Shown in pieces: positions 1-7,966 of a stretch of 64,000 bases of DNA (positions are counted from its first letter, which is position 1; each line of letters begins with the position of its first letter). Location: the NCBI GenBank assembly GCA_964518905.1, contig CAZFJL010000018.1:10926-74925 (forward strand). Direction: 5' to 3'. This DNA comes from RDYZ01 sp964518905 (lineage in GTDB: Bacteria > Cyanobacteriota > Cyanobacteriia > Cyanobacteriales > Geitlerinemataceae). The notes beneath the pieces were generated by a model, which did not search any database, was not told the origin of the DNA, and saw nothing but the letters and a program-made list of their open reading frames with translations. The position numbers and the translations under genes were made by a program.

Positions 1-2
1 GC

Positions 3-257
3 AATTACGAGCGTCGCAACCTGTACGATGCCAAAATTCGCTACTCGCGGGTCTTCGTCGCGCAAGTGCCGATCAACCGATCGCGCCGATCGGGTGATGG
101 CGGTGCGATCCAGGACGACTCTCCGGGGTTTATCGATCCGATCGATCGCCCCTTGTCGTCCGGCGAGCTGTTTGCGCTACTTTTAATGGGGTCAACGATC
201 CTCGGTTGTTTGGCCTTGGCGATCGCGATCGCGCTGCTACGTGGCGATCCCTGGTAG
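3..257 (+). CDS. C-terminal part of an unidentified membrane protein (5' end outside window)
   Basis: An open frame enters from the left edge and stops at 257, giving 84 residues. The reading is open from position 3, so the GTG at 66 is probably internal rather than the start. The last 35 residues contain one hydrophobic helix (about FALLLMGSTILGCLALAIAI) followed by a short basic tail, so the protein ends with a membrane anchor. The preceding part is polar and contains SRRSGDGG. I do not recognise the family. Confidence 0.5.
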   Translation, partial: NYERRNLYDAKIRYSRVFVAQVPINRSRRSGDGGAIQDDSPGFIDPIDRPLSSGELFALLLMGSTILGCLALAIAIALLRGDPW

Positions 258-273
258 GTTGCCGTCACTCAGT

Positions 274-362
274 CAGGATGGTTGAGTTTCGCGATTGAAA
301 GCAAATTGCGTAACACAAGCTTCTAGCTTGTTCGCAACCAGGATGGTTGAGTTACGTGATTT
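274..362. repeat. Direct repeat pair flanking a small palindrome
   Basis: CAGGATGGTTGAGTT occurs at 274-288 and again at 339-353, 65 bp apart, with similar flanks (TCGCGATT against ACGTGATT). Between them is ACAAGC-TTCTA-GCTTGT (about 315-331), a 6-bp-stem palindrome of the kind scattered between cyanobacterial genes. No function is evident; it fills the gap before the DUF3143 gene. Confidence 0.5.
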
Positions 363-404
363 CGATAGTTTCTGTCTGCTGTTTCTTTTTTTGTGTGATT
401 TCCC

Positions 405-674
405 ATGACCTGCTCGCCCGAAACACCGCTTTATAATCATCCACTGCCCACGATCGAGGACTGGTTACGATCGCTAGACTGTGAGCAAGACAGCGACGAG
501 TTAAATCACTGGACGATCCGTCGCGATGATTGGCAGGCGGATTTATGGATGGAGATTGATTGTTTTGTGGTGTCATACCACAAGGCGGCGGCGGATGGAT
601 CGAATCTGGAGCGATCGTTTAAGTATTCGCTCAGTCGTCAGGATGTAGAATCAGCAATTTTTGCAGGGCCGTAA
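405..674 (+). CDS. DUF3143 family protein
   Basis: This 89-residue soluble protein has the features of the cyanobacterial DUF3143 family: an N-terminal segment TPLYNHPLPTIEDWL, a central W-x-x-D-x-W stretch and the C-terminal signature RSFKYSLSRQDVESAIFAGP. Its length matches the family. The function is unknown; it is a small conserved cytoplasmic protein. It is followed after 65 bp by the DUF4346 gene on the same strand, so the two may be co-transcribed. Identification rests on recall of the family pattern. Confidence 0.85.
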   Translation: MTCSPETPLYNHPLPTIEDWLRSLDCEQDSDELNHWTIRRDDWQADLWMEIDCFVVSYHKAAADGSNLERSFKYSLSRQDVESAIFAGP

Positions 675-739
675 CGGTGGGTCTGTGTCAAGATCAAGAT
701 ATGTGATCCTCTTTTCCTTACTTAACTTAGAACGTTCCC

Positions 740-1123
740 GTGCCTACTGAATTCGCAGCTCTAACAACCCTCGATCACGACTACTCCAATCGTCACATCA
801 ACCTCGATCCCGACGGCTATTTCCTGATCTATCTCGATCGCGACGCCGGGTTAATCTGCGCCAAACACTTCACCAATACCGTTAACGATCGCGGTTTTGC
901 GGTCGATCCCGAAACCGGCGATCTCCTTCCCTGCGATCGCCCGATCGCCCAAACCCACACCACGATCTACACCGGACGCACCGCCAAGGAAATCGGCATC
1001 GAAATCACCGAAAAAGCCGATCCTTGCCCGATTAGCCGCCTCGATCATGCGCTCTATCTCGGACGCGAATTTGTCCGCGCCGAAATCGCGCTGATTAACG
1101 GGACGGAGTACGTCCAGGATTAG
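740..1123 (+). CDS. DUF4346 domain protein
   Basis: The product has 127 residues from a GTG start at 740. The segment GYFLIYLDRDAGLICAKHF and the later TGRTAKEIGIEITE are characteristic of the DUF4346 domain, which also occurs as a C-terminal extension of pterin-related proteins. In cyanobacteria it is often a stand-alone small protein of this size, with no established function. It is the second gene of a possible pair with the upstream DUF3143 gene. Confidence 0.8.
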   Translation: MPTEFAALTTLDHDYSNRHINLDPDGYFLIYLDRDAGLICAKHFTNTVNDRGFAVDPETGDLLPCDRPIAQTHTTIYTGRTAKEIGIEITEKADPCPISRLDHALYLGREFVRAEIALINGTEYVQD

Positions 1124-1154
1124 CCCTTTAGCCCGGTTCGATCGGGAATTCGGC

Positions 1155-1616
1155 CTAACGATCGCTACTTTGTTCGAGCAGCAGCACGAGGGGTTCGAGT
1201 TCGTCGTCCGCAGCAGCGGTCAGGGTTGCCCGCAGTTGATCGCGGATCGTCGTAGCGATCAGATAATTCGTCTGACGAAAGGCCGATCGCGAATCCACCT
1301 GGTACAGCACCTCATAGGTTCGCTGGACTAACTCACGGTTGGTCTTGCGATCGGTGATTACCTTGCGGCGTTTGCGCGTCGTAATCGTCGGCTTGCGAGC
1401 ATTGCCCCAAAAGGCTTTAAACCCCTGTTTATCGCTCGTATGCTGCACGCGCAGCAGTTCCATATGGGGAATGTCGAGATGGTACACACCATCAATGCGG
1501 CGCACTCGGAAATACCCCCAGGTTTTTTCCTTGGCATTGAGCGCCAATTCGATCGCCAGCTTGAGCTGCGGGAAAACGTCGGCGCGTTCGAGTAAGTCGC
1601 GGGAAGCGATAACCAT
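1155..1616 (-). CDS. Conserved hypothetical protein, 153 aa
   Basis: This basic, soluble protein starts MVIASRDLLERADVFPQL. The middle is rich in Arg/Lys (TITTRKRRKVITDRKTNRE) and the C-terminus is acidic. There is no signal peptide or membrane segment. It converges on the DUF4346 gene with a 31-bp spacer. I do not recognise a named domain. Codon use is like that of its neighbours, which supports a real gene. Confidence 0.6.
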   Translation of the reverse strand: MVIASRDLLERADVFPQLKLAIELALNAKEKTWGYFRVRRIDGVYHLDIPHMELLRVQHTSDKQGFKAFWGNARKPTITTRKRRKVITDRKTNRELVQRTYEVLYQVDSRSAFRQTNYLIATTIRDQLRATLTAAADDELEPLVLLLEQSSDR

Positions 1617-1778
1617 AGGTCGGGCAGCGGGATTAAAACGCAGGGTTAAGCGAAACGGATAGAAATGAGCGGGACTGAAGTAACGGCAAGAACGATTTGC
1701 CAGTTACGGTTGCAGTCTGTGCGTGGTTCATCATAATAGAGCTGAATTGATCGTCATGCTTGAGAGAGTTTGCCAACC

Positions 1779-2042
1779 ATGGGAATGCCCTGCGAAGTCA
1801 ATAGCATTTTGAAACTGACACCGAGTCAGGGATACCCGGAGGAATTGACCGTCGGAGAGCGGTGTCGAGCGGAAAAATCGGGCTATCGGATTGTGCCGAT
1901 CGATGTGCCGATTATGCTCGTGGATGCGGACTGGATGGCGCGGGCGGATGTGGTGATCGAGACGCTGACGTGGTCGGGCGGGGTGACACGGGTGGAGTTT
2001 ACGATCGCGCGGCTCTACGAGACGCCGGTTTTGTGCCACTAG
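1779..2042 (+). CDS. DUF2584 family protein
   Basis: This 87-residue protein begins MGMPCEVNSILKLTPSQGYP, the typical opening of the cyanobacterial DUF2584 family, so I chose the ATG at 1779 over the in-frame TTG at 1770. It continues with IVPIDVPIMLVDADWMARADV. It is a small cytoplasmic protein of unknown role. It stands alone between the hypothetical gene on the minus strand and the convergent sulfotransferase-like gene. Confidence 0.8.
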   Translation: MGMPCEVNSILKLTPSQGYPEELTVGERCRAEKSGYRIVPIDVPIMLVDADWMARADVVIETLTWSGGVTRVEFTIARLYETPVLCH

Positions 2043-2095
2043 TCGCGATCGCTGGATGATCGTCGTTTCGCCAAAACAGGAAACAGATCGACGAG

Positions 2096-2115
2096 GACTG
2101 AGCGGAGTCGAAGTC
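2096..2115. repeat. Short interspersed repeat (CTGAGC..GTCGAAG type)
   Basis: GACTGAGCGGAGTCGAAGTC is an imperfect palindrome. A variant, CACTGAGCGTGTCGAAGTG, occurs at 49279-49297 inside another repeat. Similar sequences are widely dispersed in cyanobacterial genomes. It lies in the gap between two convergent genes. Confidence 0.55.
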
Positions 2116-2170
2116 CGGCTGCTCGGGAGACACTGATACAGCAAGTGTCCCCCAGATCCCGATCGCCCAA

Positions 2171-3319
2171 TCACTCATCGAGATCCGCCAAACAGTCACG
2201 CACAGCCGCCGCCCGATCGCGACTAACTGCCGTTCCCAGCGCCTCTTGTCGTATCGCCTCGTCGATTAGCCGAGCTTGGAGCGCCGTCACCTCCGCGCTC
2301 AGTTCGAGCAAATCCCGATCCGCGATGTACGACCACCAGGCCAGACCCGCCGCCTCGCGATCGCCACACAGTGCCGCCAGCGTAATGTAGTCGAACATAT
2401 CGTCGCGGCTGGCGATCTCCTGCTCGATCGCCCGCGCGAAAAGCTGAAACGCCGATCCGTAATCGTCCTGCTGCTGTAGATCCTGAGCCACACCGCGCCA
2501 ATTGACCTGATTGAGGCTGCGATCGAGCTGATGTAACCACGTTTCCTCGGTTTCATAGCCCAGTTCAAGCAGCCATCGCCGCAAGCTGAGATGCGATGCA
2601 AGCTGTTGTTCTGGGGTTAAATCGTCGCGCCAGCGTCCGGTTTTTGCGCCGTTAATATGGCCGGTTTGTAACAGCGTTGTCCGCTCGATCGTGCGATTGG
2701 CGGCTTGGAATGTATCGCTGGGCGTCAGATTGTCGAGGTCGCCGACCACTTGTCGCGCTCGATCGACGCTAATTTCGGCGGCAATCTCTTGGCAGCGATC
2801 GGGCGTCAGCTCACGATTGAGGTAGGCCGCAATGCGGGCAATTTCTGCCGCCGGTGCGTTCATCACCTGATCAAACGGGATAAATAACGATCGCCCTCCT
2901 GACTGATACCGATCCATCAGTTGCAGATTGACCCGCACAATACTCAGAACCCTCAAAAAGTCCTGGAATTCCTCCACGTCGCACCCTTCAAAGGTGATCC
3001 GCGAGCTGAGACTATCGCGCGGATCGCGATAGGTGAAGATATTTTTAATCACTCCCTCGGCGATCGCGGCGTGGGTTGGCTCGCTCGGCAGGTGGGCTTT
3101 GATCAGCAGATTATTCGCCGTTAAATCCGTAGAGGCAATCACGCGATCGACCTGAGTTTGCTCGCCAAAAAATCCGGCCACGGTCGGCCACGGATCACCC
3201 TGAAGAATATGGCGACAGGCGTTATACGACCAGGTGGACGCCGATCGCACCATGCCGCTACACAGCACGATTTGTGGGTCTTGCGATCGCAAATTGTGCA
3301 ATGGTTTAACGAAGGACAT
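2171..3319 (-). CDS. Sulfotransferase-fold protein
   Basis: From the ATG at 3319 (MSFVKPLHNLRS) the product has 382 residues. The first third shows the sulfotransferase pattern: a PAPS 5'-phosphosulfate-loop-like CSGMVRSASTWSYNA near residue 25, then TYRDPRDSLSSR near residue 95, which resembles the 3'-phosphate-binding R-D-P-x-D-x-x-x-S motif. The last ~120 residues look helical and TPR-like. The reading frame extends upstream to 3355, but those 12 codons (VGNAHPTK) are a dispersed repeat, so I exclude them. Acceptor substrate and pathway cannot be inferred from the neighbours. Confidence 0.7.
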   Translation of the reverse strand: MSFVKPLHNLRSQDPQIVLCSGMVRSASTWSYNACRHILQGDPWPTVAGFFGEQTQVDRVIASTDLTANNLLIKAHLPSEPTHAAIAEGVIKNIFTYRDPRDSLSSRITFEGCDVEEFQDFLRVLSIVRVNLQLMDRYQSGGRSLFIPFDQVMNAPAAEIARIAAYLNRELTPDRCQEIAAEISVDRARQVVGDLDNLTPSDTFQAANRTIERTTLLQTGHINGAKTGRWRDDLTPEQQLASHLSLRRWLLELGYETEETWLHQLDRSLNQVNWRGVAQDLQQQDDYGSAFQLFARAIEQEIASRDDMFDYITLAALCGDREAAGLAWWSYIADRDLLELSAEVTALQARLIDEAIRQEALGTAVSRDRAAAVRDCLADLDE

Positions 3320-3327
3320 GGCGAGTT

Positions 3328-3354
3328 TTGTAGGGTGGGCATTGCCCACCATCA
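3328..3354. repeat. GGGTGGGCA-TTGCCCACC interspersed palindrome
   Basis: GGTGGGCATTGCCCACC is a near-perfect palindrome immediately upstream of the sulfotransferase-like gene. A related copy (GGGTGGGCAGTGCTCACCC) occurs near 6820-6838. Translated through, it yields VGNAHPTK-type peptides that create false N-terminal extensions. Confidence 0.6.
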
Positions 3355-3383
3355 CGGATACTGATGCGCGGGTGGAGCTTAGA

Positions 3384-4466
3384 TTAATTATGATCGAGCC
3401 AAAGCTTCAACCCGATCGTAATTAAAGCCGTGGCAATACTGCCGAGCAAAGTGATTCGCACAATCCGGTTGTACTTCTGCACCTCGATTTCGGCCAACCT
3501 TTCAGCCGTTTCGACGCTAGCCTGCATCGACTGACGCATGTATTGATCGAGCTGACGCGCCAGGGTCGCAACGACCGCCACAATCAGAGCCGCATCGTCT
3601 ACCAGTCCAGCAAATGGAATAAAGTCAGGAATCGCATCCAGGGGTGAGATGAGATAGACCAACGCCCCGATCGCCAGCGCCTTGGCCGTCCAAGCCGCGC
3701 TCGGATCACGAATCATTTCCAGCAAACTCCGCACCTTCGGCCAGATTTCACGCATCGCCCCCCGATTCATCTCGGGCAAACGCTTGATGATTTTACCGAC
3801 ATCTTCCGGCTTGGCATTGCGGGCGAAGGTCTCGAAGCGGCGTTCGATGTCGGTGCGATCGATCCGTAGCCGTTGCGGCAAATTGTTCAGGATGCGATCG
3901 AACTGGGTGGCCAGCGACGCGCGATCGTCCGTTTCCGGCTCCATTCCAGACTCGGCCTGGGATTGCTGACGCGCCTGGAACTGACGAAACTGTTGATTAA
4001 GCTGGTTTTCGAGCTGCTTCGGGCGCAGTCGATCAACCCAGACGGGCGGGTCTACGGTTTCGCTCGGTTCAGGATTACTCGACTCGGGGGACATATCGGG
4101 CTTGACCGGGCGATCGTCTGAGGGATTGACGGTCTCAGCGCGATCGGCGAACCGCGTTGTAAACGTCGAAACAGTCTCGATATCACGTTCGGCACGCTGC
4201 CGCAGCGCTTGCCATACCGAAAGATCGGCTGTTTCAGATGATTCGTTCGATGTTGTGGCACTTGATGTGGTCGCACTTGATGTTGTGGCGTTTAGTGGCG
4301 CGGCGTTTGCATCGTCACGCTTGGCGCGACTGGCGCGATTGGCGCGATCGATATGTTTAGCAGAGGCGAGCGGAACCGTATCAGCAGGCGGGGCGGGCGG
4401 GGTCTTGCGGTTGCGGCGGGGACGCAAACGTTGGAGCCAAATGGGCAAGCGTCGATCGCGAGGCAT
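3384..4466 (-). CDS. YkvA-like DUF1232 membrane protein with long disordered N-terminus
   Basis: From the ATG at 4466 (MPRDRRLPIWLQRL) the protein has 360 residues. The first ~200 are basic and low-complexity (TTSSATTSSATTS), so probably disordered. About residues 255-290 contain the DUF1232 signature: AKALAIGALVYLISPLDAIPDF followed by GLVDDAALIVAVV, a short hairpin of membrane helices. A last helix near the C-terminus (LLGSIATALITIGLKLWL) gives a second membrane anchor. The family is often associated with membrane or envelope stress but has no firm function. The frame extends to 4565 without an obvious better start. Confidence 0.75.
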   Translation of the reverse strand: MPRDRRLPIWLQRLRPRRNRKTPPAPPADTVPLASAKHIDRANRASRAKRDDANAAPLNATTSSATTSSATTSNESSETADLSVWQALRQRAERDIETVSTFTTRFADRAETVNPSDDRPVKPDMSPESSNPEPSETVDPPVWVDRLRPKQLENQLNQQFRQFQARQQSQAESGMEPETDDRASLATQFDRILNNLPQRLRIDRTDIERRFETFARNAKPEDVGKIIKRLPEMNRGAMREIWPKVRSLLEMIRDPSAAWTAKALAIGALVYLISPLDAIPDFIPFAGLVDDAALIVAVVATLARQLDQYMRQSMQASVETAERLAEIEVQKYNRIVRITLLGSIATALITIGLKLWLDHN

Positions 4467-4821
4467 AGAAGTGTTCGTGAAAAGCCTATATCGAGTATAG
4501 AAAGTTCGCGATCGAACGGGTGTGAGCATTCGGCAACCGTTCGAGTTTTTAGCGCAATCTGTCAAGCCGCACCGATTGGCGTTCTATCATAGGAAAGCGA
4601 TCACAGCGTCTTGGTCTGATCCATTGGGGTATTGATCCATTGGGTTCATGATCAACCTGTCGTGAGAAAAATGCGGGACATGCAACCCCGTCTCCTCACA
4701 CGCATCGCACCTTTCGATCGTAACCTGTCCGATCGCACAAATCTGATAACTTCTCCGTTGATCACCTTGTGCGCCACTGTTTACCACGTTAAATTCGCAC
4801 ATCTTAAGGGGCAAAATCATC
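4467..4821. other. Intergenic region between divergent genes
   Basis: These 355 bp separate the divergent DUF1232 gene and the 39-aa microprotein gene. They presumably contain both promoters. There is a GATCCATTGG / ATCCATTGGG duplicated motif at about 4617-4643, but I see no convincing RNA or gene. Confidence 0.4.
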
Positions 4822-4941
4822 ATGCTAGACCGCATCCTGGCAGAACGACCCGATATTATCTTTCAGCTTGCGTTTACCCTCACCGTAAGCGGTATTTTTT
4901 TCTGGCAGGTTTGGGTCGCTTGGAAGGCGGTTACCCGCTAG
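4822..4941 (+). CDS. 39-aa single-pass membrane microprotein
   Basis: ATG at 4822, stop at 4939-4941. The reading is MLDRILAERPDIIFQLAFTL, then a hydrophobic and aromatic stretch TVSGIFFWQVWVAW, ending KAVTR. It has a short charged N-terminus, one membrane helix of about 22 residues and a basic C-terminus, the architecture of small photosynthetic or NDH subunits. A Shine-Dalgarno-like AAGGGG lies at 4805-4810. I could not match it to PsbX, PsaM, PetN, PetM or PsbY from memory. It lies 184 bp upstream of the cobA-hemD fusion on the same strand. Confidence 0.6.
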   Translation: MLDRILAERPDIIFQLAFTLTVSGIFFWQVWVAWKAVTR

Positions 4942-5125
4942 GGCGATTAACTCGGCTATCGCCTAATGAGAATTCATGAGGCTGAAATAGTGCATTCCGG
5001 GTCAGCATCGAAACCGCGACCCAGAACGAGACCATCTACACATTGCCGTACCGATAACAGCCTGAACCCAAACGTTCGCTGGATCGTTCGGTCTATCTTG
5101 ACAAGCATCGATGTTATAGGAGTTT

Positions 5126-6730
5126 ATGGCAGGCGGAAAAGTATTCCTCGTTGGGGCGGGCCCCGGAGATTCGGACTATCTAACGCTGCGGGGGCGTGAT
5201 GCGATCGCCTCGGCGGATGTGTTGGTCTACGATGCGCTTGCCGATGAACGCCTGCTGTCGATCGCACCGGCTCACTGTCAGTTACTCAATGTTGGTAAGC
5301 GTGGCGGTGTGCCCAGCCCGTCGCAAACGGCGATCGATGCCAAACTCGTGGATCTGTGCCACGCCAATCAGCGGGTTGTGCGTCTCAAAAGCGGCGACCC
5401 GTTCATCTTTGCGCGATCGGCCTCAGAAATCCAAGCGCTCAATGCGGCTCAGTGCGAGTTTGAGGTCATCCCCGGCATTTCCTCCGTGCTGGCCGCGCCG
5501 CTACTGGCCGGGATTCCCCTCACCGACCCGGTCTTAAGCCGAGGATTTGCGGTCTTTAGCGCCCACGATCCGGACACGCTGGATTGGGAAAGTCTGGCGC
5601 GGCTCGAAACGCTGGTGTTTCTGATGGGAGGGCGAAATCTCCGGCAGCTCTGCGATCGGCTGATCCAGGAAGGACGCGCCCCCCGCACGCCGATCGCGAT
5701 CATTCGCTGGGCGGGGCGAGAAATCCAGCGAGTATGGACGGGAACGCTTGAGGATATAGCCGCGCAGGTCGCCGGAGAAACGCTCTCACCCTCGGTTATC
5801 GTGATTGGTGAAGTGGTGAGTTTACGGTCTTTTTTGCAGCCGGATCAGGCGAAGCTTGAGGCTACGACGGAGAATCATTTAAATCGTACGTATGCCTCAA
5901 GCAATCGGGCTGAATCGGCGACACTCACGCCGCAGCCCAAACGACCTCTCGCGGGTCAGACGATTCTGGTAACCCGCGCCGCAGGTCAATCGAGCGAGTT
6001 TCTCGATCGGCTAGAACAGGCTGGCGCGACGGCGATTTCGCTACCAGCGTTGGAGATTCGCCCGCCCTCAAGCTGGAACGACCTCGATCGGGCGATCACC
6101 GATCTCGACTCATTTGACTGGTTGATCCTGACGTCGAGTAACGCGGTGGAATTTTTCTGCGATCGCTTATTCGATCAGGGTCGCGATCTGCGATCGTTGG
6201 CGAATCTACAAATCGCAGTGGTCGGCCAGAAAACAGCAAAATGCCTGCGATCGTATCACCTACAACCGGACTACATTCCACCGGATTTTGTGGCGGATGC
6301 ATTAGTCGAACATTTCCCGGAAACGGTCGAGGGGCGGCGGATCTTGTTTCCGCGTGTGGAGACGGGCGGACGTGAGGTACTGGTACGGGAATTGAGCGAT
6401 CGCGGGGCGATCATCACCGAGGTCGCAGCCTATGAGTCGGGCTGTCCGGCGGCGATCACTCCGGCAGCTCGGGCAGCACTGCTGTCGGGTCGGATGGATA
6501 TTATTACGTTTGCGAGCTCCAAGACGGTGCGTCATTTTGCTCAACTGGTGCGATCAACGCCGGATCTTCAGCTCGAATCGCTGTGCGATCGCTTAACAGT
6601 CGCATCGATCGGGCCACAAACAACGATCGCCTGTCGCGAGGAACTTGGGCGCTGCGATCTAGAAGCGGAGCAGTACACGATCGAAGGGTTACAGGCGGCG
6701 CTGGAAAAATGGGCAGCGCGATCGGCATGA
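5126..6730 (+). CDS. cobA-hemD: CobA-HemD fusion: uroporphyrinogen-III C-methyltransferase / uroporphyrinogen-III synthase
   Basis: The 534-residue protein has two enzymatic halves. Residues ~1-240 are the SAM-dependent methyltransferase (SUMT): VFLVGAGPGDSDYLTLRG near the N-terminus, RLKSGDPFIF near 90 and PGISSVLAAP near 115. This half methylates uroporphyrinogen III twice to make precorrin-2, the entry to sirohaem and cobalamin. Residues ~270-530 are HemD, which cyclises hydroxymethylbilane to uroporphyrinogen III; AGQTILVTRAAGQ opens it. The fusion channels tetrapyrrole flux at the branch point with haem/chlorophyll. A good Shine-Dalgarno (AGGAG, about 5117-5121) precedes ATG 5126. Confidence 0.92.
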   Translation: MAGGKVFLVGAGPGDSDYLTLRGRDAIASADVLVYDALADERLLSIAPAHCQLLNVGKRGGVPSPSQTAIDAKLVDLCHANQRVVRLKSGDPFIFARSASEIQALNAAQCEFEVIPGISSVLAAPLLAGIPLTDPVLSRGFAVFSAHDPDTLDWESLARLETLVFLMGGRNLRQLCDRLIQEGRAPRTPIAIIRWAGREIQRVWTGTLEDIAAQVAGETLSPSVIVIGEVVSLRSFLQPDQAKLEATTENHLNRTYASSNRAESATLTPQPKRPLAGQTILVTRAAGQSSEFLDRLEQAGATAISLPALEIRPPSSWNDLDRAITDLDSFDWLILTSSNAVEFFCDRLFDQGRDLRSLANLQIAVVGQKTAKCLRSYHLQPDYIPPDFVADALVEHFPETVEGRRILFPRVETGGREVLVRELSDRGAIITEVAAYESGCPAAITPAARAALLSGRMDIITFASSKTVRHFAQLVRSTPDLQLESLCDRLTVASIGPQTTIACREELGRCDLEAEQYTIEGLQAALEKWAARSA

Positions 6731-6819
6731 TCCATGCTTGAGCCCCGATCAGCCTGATACACCGAATACAAATTAGCGTTCCTATGCTCTGCGTAGAAAT
6801 ATAGCCCTGGAGTTTTGTG

Positions 6820-6842
6820 GGGTGGGCAGTGCTCACCCTACT
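6820..6842. repeat. Second copy of the GGGTGGGCA..CACCC palindrome
   Basis: GGGTGGGCAGTGCTCACCC is a relative of the palindrome at 3328-3354. It lies 90 bp downstream of cobA-hemD. Reading it on the minus strand gives TAHPTK, as in the other copy. Confidence 0.55.
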
Positions 6843-6944
6843 CGCTACTCGCTTCAGTTCACACCCGCGATCGTTATAACAATCCACAAATTTCGGCCTT
6901 TTGCGTCAGTCCGACTTCAATCAAACGACCATAGCCACCGCACT

Positions 6945-7070
6945 AGTGTTAACACGTATTCAAGACTTGAGCGGCCTGCATTCTTGCGTGTTAACACTGG
7001 CTTGGTATGTAAAGGATTGAGCGTAGGGCGTAACAATATGAAAACTTTGGATAACACGCTCAATCCTTAC
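6945..7070. repeat. Two successive inverted repeats (GTGTTAACAC pair, then a 15-bp stem)
   Basis: The self-complementary decamer GTGTTAACAC occurs at 6946-6955 and 6988-6997, 42 bp apart, with inverted extended flanks (AGTGTTAACACG against CGTGTTAACACT). Immediately after, GTAAAGGATTGAGCGT (7009-7024) pairs with ACGCTCAATCCTTAC (7056-7070) with one bulged A. Together they could form two hairpins in a transcript or operator-like sites in DNA. There is no gene here: 6731-7400 holds only these repeats and a terminator-like hairpin. Confidence 0.55.
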
Positions 7071-7250
7071 AACGAGAGAGCCCTGTTTAAGAGAGTCTTA
7101 CGGCAAATAAAAATTGGGTTTGCAACGTTTTGTTGTGTAAATCGATGTTAATTCGGCTCGAACATACGCTAAAAAATCATTAACTTGTATGAACTGTCGG
7201 CGAACCAATCAATTGGTATTTCCCTGATTCTTATTATTATTTTAGGCACA

Positions 7251-7287
7251 AAAAAACGATCCTCGCATTTAGCATGATCGCTTTTTC
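7251..7287. terminator. Terminator-like hairpin flanked by A and T tracts
   Basis: AAAAAACGATC and GATCGCTTTTT form a stem with one bulge around a 14-nt loop. A-tract on one side and T-tract on the other allow termination in both directions. It is ~115 bp downstream of the minus-strand Cys-rich gene. Confidence 0.5.
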
Positions 7288-7400
7288 TTGCGGGATCGAT
7301 TAATTTAATTGTGACTCAATCTAAATTGATTATTTTATTAGAGAGAGTCATGCCGGAAGGTATTGCTATATCTTCAACTTAATTTTATCGAGAAAATTTA

Positions 7401-7709
7401 TTAGGCTAGTATTTTCTCTGCTGAAGGCATCGAATTTTGAATGTGAAGAGATTCAGCCTTGACTGCTAAAGCTTTGTAGTCTGCTTTTGAAGGTATTGAT
7501 TCATGCCGAATTGCCGCCGGAGATGTCAAAGTTACCAGCCCTTCAAGATGTTCCCAAGATGGTGCAAAAGCCGGAAAAGCCAGCGAACAGGCTTTCCATT
7601 GGCTACTAACTGGCGCACCTAATTGCTGACAAAGACCTCCGCGACGACCTTCATGGCTGTAATAGCGGCAGGCTCGGCAAGATGACACTAGGCAGGATTG
7701 GCAACTCAT
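7401..7709 (-). CDS. Small Cys-rich conserved protein
   Basis: The product has 102 residues. The N-terminus MSCQSCLVSSCRACRYYSHE has five cysteines in C-x2-C-x4-C-x2-C spacing, followed by EGRRGGLCQQLGAPV and WKACSLAFPAFAPSWEHLE. I recall this pattern as a small conserved cyanobacterial protein, possibly metal-binding through the cysteines. The C-terminal ~40 residues are less structured. It stands alone in an AT-richer stretch, with a terminator-like hairpin downstream. Function is unknown. Confidence 0.7.
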   Translation of the reverse strand: MSCQSCLVSSCRACRYYSHEGRRGGLCQQLGAPVSSQWKACSLAFPAFAPSWEHLEGLVTLTSPAAIRHESIPSKADYKALAVKAESLHIQNSMPSAEKILA

Positions 7710-7966
7710 ATTTTTTAGACCTTAACTCTTTCGGCTATAGCTATTTTATCTCAGAAAAAAGCAGGCGATCCCAAAGAAAATCTAAAATTCGGTGGTTTCC
7801 ACCTAGTTTTTGTATTTCGCTTTGTGTCGAGAATCACGTGAGAGAGTCATAGGACGTAGTTGATCTACTGGTATTTTTACGGTCTGTGTGAAGCATGTGT
7901 CCCTTACTGACACTTCCTGCGTGTTACTACTGACGTAAGCGGAATTCAGGGATATGCTTTGCCGAG

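Noticed and set aside
3320..3355. N-terminal extension MMVGNAHPTKLA of the sulfotransferase-like gene
   Set aside because: The peptide comes from a dispersed palindromic repeat, seen again near 6820; the start at 3319 is better.
6822..7151. 109-codon plus-strand frame
   Set aside because: It starts in a dispersed repeat and runs through two inverted repeats; no domain is visible.
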